DNA from: Corallium rubrum
Lineage: Eukaryota > Cnidaria > Anthozoa > Scleralcyonacea > Coralliidae
Assembly: GCA_964035015.1 (NCBI GenBank)
Contig: OZ035997.1
Span: forward strand, 26,672,788 to 26,736,787
Reading direction: 5' to 3'
Length of the DNA: 64,000 nt
Both the position numbers and the translations under genes were made by a program. Positions 44,398 to 53,300 of the stretch are shown here, piece after piece (within the stretch, counting starts at the first letter, position 1; every line of letters begins with the position of its first letter). The notes under the pieces were generated by a model that was given only the letters and a program-made list of their open reading frames with translations, ran no database searches and had not been told where the DNA came from.

Positions 44398-47300
44398 GGC
44401 CCCCCACCGGCCCCCAGTGCCCCCCCCCCCCGGTTCCGCGGCCTCTGCCTAACCCCGGGAGTTGCCAGCGGAGGAGGCTATTACTGATGTATGCAAGTCC
44501 TCGATAGGGCTGAAATGTAACTATTTTACAAACTATGGGTGTCACATGAGGCAATTTTTCCTGTAACGTACACCTTGAAGCAACGTTGCAATTTTTCGTA
44601 CTTGATATATCAGTATACGTAGGTCTTGAATTAAAGTGTAGGTCTGGAATTGAATGAAAGTCTTGAAAGATTTTGAGAGAAAGATTTTATAGGTCTAGCA
44701 CGTAGAAAAATGAAACATATTGCGTAAAATATTCAATCGTAGATTACAAACATCGGCAAATTAAAAACTAAAAAGGTAATTAAAAACTCACCGTCCAAAT
44801 TTTGATAAAATACTGTAAGCTTGTCATAGCAATAAAAAAGGTATAGAGTATCCCATGAAAGAGAAATAGTAAGAAAAATTTATAATTTCGGAAACCAACA
44901 CAATTATTGACCCATGGACAGTGATGATCCATTTTTAACCGGCACCTAAACAACGATAAATGTCAATTAATGAAGTGACAAAATAAACAAACAAACAAAC
45001 AAACAAACAACACCAAACATAATTGATATGTATACGATTCTACTCGACAAGCGTTGCGAAGTAGCTTGTTTATCTTTTGTTATATTTTTATATTTTTCAA
45101 AATACATTCAAATATGCAGCTCAGTGATATAGAATAGGTTGCAACAAGGCATGCATGACGATGTAGTTGTTAACTTATCGATAGACGTCCATACCCACAC
45201 TACTTTGTGTTGAGGACTTACGTTTTACACATTGAGCAATGATGACATCTGTCTGGCTTTATTGCATAACATGTATCACAATAACGAACAGCTATAAGAT
45301 AAAAAAATGTACTTGAAAGGACTTTATTCACTCTTAGCTGCAGCGGCCTTGGTTGGATATCCAGTTACTTTATAAAAAGATAAACATTCTTGTATGCATA
45401 CTTATTACAGAACTGCAGGTAAGTATTAGCAAAGCATTGCCCGAACAACCCCCCCCCCCCCCCTCCCCAATAAACAAACCCAAAAAAACAACAAAAAAAA
45501 CCAAAACAACAACAACAAAAACCCACAAACAAACAAATGCATAAACAAAACCTACTTACAATCGCTCGTTCTTTATTAGAACAACTAGGACTTGGAACTC
45601 TCTCCCCGAATACTTAAGGCTAGATCATTTATCTGTTACACAGTTGGTCATAGACCAACGACCAATACATTAAAGTTTGGTTGAATTAGTCAAAATTTGG
45701 ATGAGAAATTAATAAAAATCTGACCGCAAGATTCTCCGTATATAAGAAATGCTTGATTGCGCTCATTATCTTTATTTTATGCAAATATTTTTGCATAAGT
45801 TTGGTACGAGTGCAATCAAGCATTTTATTCATACATGCATGTGTTGGTCTCATGAGTTAGTTGGTTAGTGGGATGGCTCGTTTTCTTTTTAAACATCTCT
45901 AATAACCCGCTAGTGTTTAATACTTTTTTTTCTTTCTATTTTTTAAAAATTTTTTGTTTGTTTGAATTTTAGTTTTTATTATTGTGTTTTTCATTTTTCT
46001 TTTTAAGGGCCCACTGTAATTGGTGTTTAACTGTTGTGGTGTCCCTGCTTCTTCTTTTCCTTTTCCTTAAATAAATAAACGAACGAACGAACGAACGAAC
46101 GAACGAACGAACGAACGAACGAACGAACGAACGAACGAACGAACGAACGAACGAACGAACGAACGAACGAACGAACGAACGAACGAACGAACGAACGAAC
46201 GAACGAACGAACGAACGAACGAACGAACGAACGAACGAACGAACGAACGAACCGGCAAACCAACAAACGAACAGCATACAAACAAATGTAACAGACGTTA
46301 TAATTGTATATAAAGGACGAGACAAAAGATTGCAAGAAAATTCAGAAAAAAGGCAAGACGACGAATTTGTCTGTCATTTGACTTTGTTTTTGGAGACATG
46401 TTTTTGGTTTAACGGATACATCACCAAAGCGACCAAACAACAATGGTTTCTGCCCATTATAAACTACAACAGCATCTAATAGGAGATTGGAAAAATCAAT
46501 CATTCTCGCAGTGCTCAACCAGGACTTTTCCAGAATAGGGGGCTAATCAGATTAATGACGGGTTCCCCACGAAGATTGGACTTTTCTTCAGGCTCCAAGG
46601 TACTCGCAAAAATCGTTTTGAAATTATTAAACTTTGAAATACCATTTTCTGCACTTTAAGATTATCTTATGGCAAAAGTTATAGATGCTATGTTGTCTAT
46701 TTTGCTTTCTTCGTCTTCGTCTTCACTGCTTCAGCATGTATCTTGCATACGAGCGTCAAAACGGGGAGGCGGGCTTACACACTGATTTAGTAAAATTTTA
46801 ATTGTTCACTTACTATTTGAATTAGTTAGTGTTTGAACAGGTAACTTCCTTGCTATAGTTTCTAGAACAGAATGAGGATTTTCCTATAGAAAAAATCAAA
46901 TACTGATGATATAGTTTTCTAACTTTTTGTTGAAAACTTTACGTGGTGATTTCAACGAATGAGAACACAGTTCATTAGCTCTACGGAAATAATTATTTAT
47001 ATATTATTTATAAGAACTAAATATTTCACGTTCTATTAAACGAAATAGACTCTCATAAATCTATTAGCTAGTTCCAAAATTTTTAGCCGAAAACTGTATT
47101 ATATTTAAGAAATCGTTCATTGTTTGGTTGGCGTGCTCCATCAAGTTATGGATACACCCAGAAGTTGGAGAGCACAAAATAGCGCAACTCTAGATTTTTC
47201 AGTGCTCTCAGTCCCAACTCCTCAAGTACATCACCATAGTTGATGGAGTACGCCAAACTATACGTCGAACATTTTCATAGAATAAGACTTAAAATAATGA

Positions 47301-50300
47301 TAACTATACGGCTTGAAATCAACATATATTACGGAAATCACCGAACTGTGGAACGGAGTAGAAATTAAATTCGAAATGCTGCCACGCCTACAAACGTCAA
47401 AAGTAAACACAGATGATGACTACCTATTGACAACATGCACCTTACAAATATGTCAATACATTTCCCGCTACAAAACCTAGGATGATAACGTTTCCGTAGC
47501 TGTTTGTCACATTTGCTTATCACGTTTATTTTAAAAACTTTCAACAAATGTCAACGTTCTTTAGACCTTTGTGCCTTTGTATAGGCGTGGCAGCGATTCG
47601 ACTTTTCGCTTAATTCCACAGTTCGGTGATTCCGTAAAGTGTTTCGGTTGTGTTTTCTGTTTATTGTTTGTTGCTTAAACCGCTTTAAATTTATTTTAAA
47701 TATTACAACACCTCAACGGCTCCACCTAGTTTGTTTACTTTGTTTTTGACAAGTGTTTAATTTCTTAGGGGCTGTTTACATGGAAGGCGGGGCGGGACGT
47801 TTGCCGGGACGGGACGCTAAGCGGGATCGCATCGCTACTAATATATTTTCTAATTATTTATCTCATTTTGTTTATATGAAGAATGTGTTTGCGGGAACGT
47901 TTTTCTCCCGTCCCGCCTAACCGGGATCTCGGTTTCCTCAACCAGGATCCCAGCTTGAGAGGGACAATTTTCGCCTTATAAATGCTCTGCATGTCCCGCC
48001 TAACCGGGACGATATGATGGATACCGTTTCGAGTATTTATTTTGATTCTTAAACTGTTTATTCGATACAAATGAGTGCTAACGGTTAGTAAGAGGATGCT
48101 TGAACTTCAGAAGTACCTGCAGCTCTTTATAATACGGCAAATTCTAAACTTCCCGGTCGCAATTGTCCCGCTTGAAAACATTCTGAATCTCATACAAACC
48201 CGGATGAAAAGCGTCCCGTCCCGCTTATACTTGTCCGTCCAGGCTCCCATGTAATCCCAAAGTGCTCTCCCGCGCTTTTTCCTGTGCTCGATCGCGAAAT
48301 GGAGCACGCACAATAACCAATCAGAAGCGTTGTTGTAATAAATCTATGTTATAATCAGATTTTGAGCTCAAAACTTCACAATTAAAGGTGCGCGTTGATT
48401 GGTTCAATCCACCCTAGCAAAAAAGATAGCGGCATGTACACGTTTTACTGTAATCCTCTGAGTCCAGCAAAAAATATATCACAAAGAAAGACAATAAAAT
48501 AGCCACAAAAATACTAACATTGAAAGAAGAAAACTGTTATCTGTTAAATTAACACACGTTGATATTTCAAACAATGTTTTACTTTTGTCAGAAATCATTT
48601 GGACTCCGTTGCAAAGAATACTGAAACGGCCGCCATCTTTTATGCTATGGTGGATTATAAAATATATGTGCACTTAGTGTGATGACTATCCATAAAACCA
48701 AAGAAAAGTAGAGAGCGTTGTAGGCAAAAAACATAAAGCTTGTGAACTGCCAAGATATTTAGCAACAAAATACTGACGTTTTGAACGGAGCCTTTCATCA
48801 GAAGGGTTGAGCTTGAAATGTCGCGGTCTCTAGCGGGTCAGGCAGGTGCAAGTGGTCGTCTGTTAGACGTGGTGAGTATTACTCAACGTGACGGAAAGTA
48901 CGGTTCATTGAAGCGTGAAAATTGTTGGTTTGTATCTTCCCCCCTCCCTCCCTAAAACAAAAAATCATTTTTTTATTATTTATTTACTCTATACCTGCAT
49001 GAATCTGTTGTGGGGGCTCATGGCTGGGTTGTGGGAATTTTCCAGTCATGAAAGCGGTATTCTATCTGGGGGCTGGCTGTGGAAGCCCCTGGATGACCCA
49101 GGTACCCAACCTGCACAAGCGATGCAGTTGTTAATTGCTAAATAATACTCAGAGCTGTACAATGAACTGAATTAAATGACTTACTGCTTCCTCTAAACGT
49201 TGCTTATCTGATGGTGACAAGTGGAACTAAAGTAGACAAAAATGTTACATGTATAAATAAAACAAAGTCCGGCGGAATGTGACATTAAAATAATTGCTAG
49301 ATATTTTTAAATACCTGCAAAGGTACTCTTCCAGGGGAAGTAAGAATTGTTTGCCAGTAGGCCCACAAAAAGACGCCAAAAAATACATGGTAAAACACAA
49401 GGTACACAACTGAAAAAGAGAAGGTGAATAAGAACATATCTCTAAGACTACTCCATGTATAAAAAAATTATAAAAAAATATATGAAATTAGTAGTGCTGA
49501 GGCAGAGCCATGAAAATGTTATGATCACAATAATGCTCAACAGCAGGCATGTCAGAATGAAAAAAAAAGGGGGGGGCACTTGTCAAAAGCCAGCAATTCT
49601 AGTTTTCCAAGGACCTACACAAAAGTAGTTAATATTAGATTTTAACAACTACAGGTATACATGTAGTTATCATAGCTGAATCACTTGAATGTTTCAATAA
49701 CTTTTCCTTATAGAAATTACTTTACAACATACAGTATATTACAAATGTTCAAAACAATAACACATGAATTAGACATTATATTGAATCTTTATGCATGTTT
49801 AAAAAGTAAAAGTATTCAACACTTAGTTGGGCGATTTTTATACTTAAAAAGCACTCCAGCCCTCTCGGCCTCCCCCCTTTAGTTCTGGCATCACATCCCC
49901 TGCTCAATAATAATAAGCAAATTAATACGTTGATCAACAACGTCTCAGTAACTGATTTCCATGAGTGTGTTTTCGTTATACATTATGTGGTTTAAGAAAG
50001 AACGTATTGCGCAGTACAGTATAGCACAGGAGCGTCGGAGCGACACTAAAAGTGGGCCCAGCTCCCCCCCAAACATATTCTCCCCCCCCCCTTCCAAATA
50101 AAAAAGTGGGGGGGGCCAGCCTCCCACTTCCGACGCCCCTGGTATAGCACAGCTACAAACAGTACAGCTACAAACAGTACAGTACTGTACTGTGCATGAT
50201 TAACCTTTATAAACATTTTTATTTAACATCTCACTTGAGTCTAGTCAACCTAAAAGGTTTAAATAGTTATAATACTCGTGACGCTGATAATTTTCGTTTG

Positions 50301-53300
50301 TCTATCGTCAAAACAAATTGGGGTAAAAAGCAACTACCTTACCACGCGGTCAAGGACTGGAAAGTTTTAGATATTGAATTAAGGAACGTTAGATCCGTCC
50401 AGGTCTTCAAAGCAGGCTTTTATAAAATGTAATAATCATCACCTACAGTAGTACCTGGTAATCATTTTCAGTTTATTTTGTTTTTGATATTTTTTGTTAT
50501 TTACTAGGACCCCTTTGAAAATCACGTCTTTTTGTGACAGGGCATCCTGGGAAGATATATGTTAAATAAATAAAAATCATAAATCACCTACCTCTTTCTA
50601 CATTATTGTCCACGATTCCTATAAGAAATACAGTAGGTTATGAATAATGTGCCAACACTTCAACTACATGTATACTGTAAAATAATATTGTTACTGCAGG
50701 TTTTTGATTAAGCTTAGAGACAGAACATTTCATTGAAAAGAGAAAAATGAAAAGGTGGTAAAAATGGCAGTTTTTAGTAATGAAATACTGATTCGTTCAT
50801 GAGTAGAACCCTTCATCGCTAATCTACAATCAATGGCGTAACGGAGCTCCTGAGGGCCCTTTACGTTCGGGGGCCCCCAGCACCCCTTTTAGTTTGGACA
50901 TTTGAAGACCTGGGTTTCTGGAGCTTTATATATTTATCAACTTAATCCATTCACAATAGCGCTCCGTCATGGTGATGTTACTATTTTAGTTTGTCCATTT
51001 TTACCCGTAATTCTTACAGACCAAACAATAGCTAATGGCTCATTTGCAATAATTTGAAGGTCAATTTTGTTTTTTTGTCCGTATTTTGTGCTATAAATAG
51101 CAGATGAACGGTACGTTATTCGCATGAAATCAAATCTACTATATAACATATATATTGCAAGTGCTTTCCACTTAGAAAATTGATACAGTAATTATTATTT
51201 TAGTTATAATCGAAAGTATTACAGCCTTACTACATACAGGCATATTATATATGCCATTTTGAGTAATAGTCTAACAGCAATAAAGAAAAAGAAATGACAC
51301 TTCTTTGAAATATAACATTTAAAATTAAGTAATAAACAGAACAATGTATTTTGATCAGCATGATACTTGTATCCACAGTGGTCACTGTCTGCCTCACTGC
51401 CTGTCCAATTACTCCAATATACAGAACACTTCACAATTACAAGGCAATGTGCTTGCACCTACGCCTGTATTGGGGCTTGAAAAACTGTCATCATCATAAT
51501 AAATTCATCGGGGCCCCTTCGAGGTTCGGGGCCTTTAGAAGTTGCTCTGAAAGGAAAATTCACAGCTTCCACTTAGCTAATCAAAAATCATATTGTGGTT
51601 TCAATGATTAATACAACAAGGAGTCCGAGATGAAGGGCAAATCACCACAAAAAATCTCGTACACCAAAAATCCCAAAAATCTCAAAAAAATCCCAAAAAA
51701 AGCTCAAAAAAATCCCCCCCAAATCTAAAAAATTCCGCAAAAATCCCAAAAAATCTAAGAAAAATTTCCAAAAAATCCCAAACATCTCACAAAAAATCAA
51801 AACATCCCACGGGATTTTGAAAGTCCAAAAAATTTCGTACGTATTCCAGAGCTCTCCTGATTTTCATTATTTTTCTGACAAAGAAAACCTCACTGAAATA
51901 TTTAAAAAGGCATACAGTATATGAATAGGAGTATAAAAATTAATTTTATATATAGGTTATGCACAGAGGCTTATGCAATGTAGTTTAAAAAAAAGTTAGT
52001 CTGCAACTAAATATTTCTTATAGTTTGTCCAACACACTGTATATGGTCCTTCTAAATAATGACTGGTCCCTAAAGTTCCCAATTGCCCATATAACCTCTA
52101 GCTTCAATCATGTGCACATTTTGATGGTCTCCCCAAAACTTTTCTGTCCATGGTTAGCAAAACAGGGATGTGCTCAAGCTGAGAAGGACAGTCTCGAGGT
52201 AGAAAACACTACCACTTAGATGTATTTTATTAGGTATTACCTAGAAGTTGCTATCGCAAGGAAGTGCTGCCTATATACGCTTACAATCGCACACGCCGTT
52301 AATAGCTGCGTTAATATTTAATACACGAAGAGATTCGACATATGAACGCTGTGTACATATGTGGAAATACGTTAAATACAGGGCTAGGCAATCGTGTTTT
52401 GTCAGTGTATTGCAAATTCATATTGTGTTTTCTATCGGAGAACTGGATTGTGTTTTGACTTTTGTCTGTGACCAATGTGTTTAGACTTGATTGCAGCTTC
52501 GATAACACTTCCCACGTACTATATAAAACACGGCCCGAGTGAACGCCTGACCAGGCGTCTTGTTAAGTCAGTGAACAGCTTCGACCACAAGGAAATTATG
52601 CGGGCAAAATTGTAAAAACGCCAGGTAAAAGGCCAGGCCGGCCTTTTATCCTTTTACCTTGCGTTTTTACACGGCCGCGCCAGTGGATAGCGCACTGCAG
52701 CCTCGTACCCAGGCTCTTTACTGCTATCATACCATCTGTTGTATGGTCAGGGGGGTTCACAACCAACATCTCCAAATCCGAAAATTGATATACGCACGAG
52801 TAACGCATAGCATAGGTAACCCAAGAGAGATGTCAAGAATAGTGTGCCTGTGGGGAGTTGAGAACCGTATAGATTGTTAACATTAACTAAACATTTAGAA
52901 TCCCACTCATCAGGTTTTCAGCATCACCAACGTGGCGTTTCCGGTCGTCCTAGCGTGGCCCCAGGTCGGTCCACGGTGGTAAGTTACTTTTCTACTTTAT
53001 GTATGACAGTAGTTCCTGTGTAACTAGTTAGCTGGCGGGTTTAGGCTTGTCGCTGCTCTACCAGTATGATTCAAGCAAACCCCTCTCCAACAGAGCTACA
53101 CCCTCCAATATGTATTAGTTAATTAGAACAGATCTCGCCATTGGCACATACTGTGAACGCTAGGGTCTTAATGGGGTAAATTCCCTTGCTTGAATTTGCA
53201 TGGGTGTCAATAATTGGATTTATGAAATAAATAATATTAAGAACGAGCAGAGTGGTTTGTGGGGTCACCTTGTCCCTGTTTGGGTTTGGGCCAATTGTTA

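Noticed and set aside
45969-46335. ORFs of repeated RSFV
   Set aside because: Product of the CGAA microsatellite.
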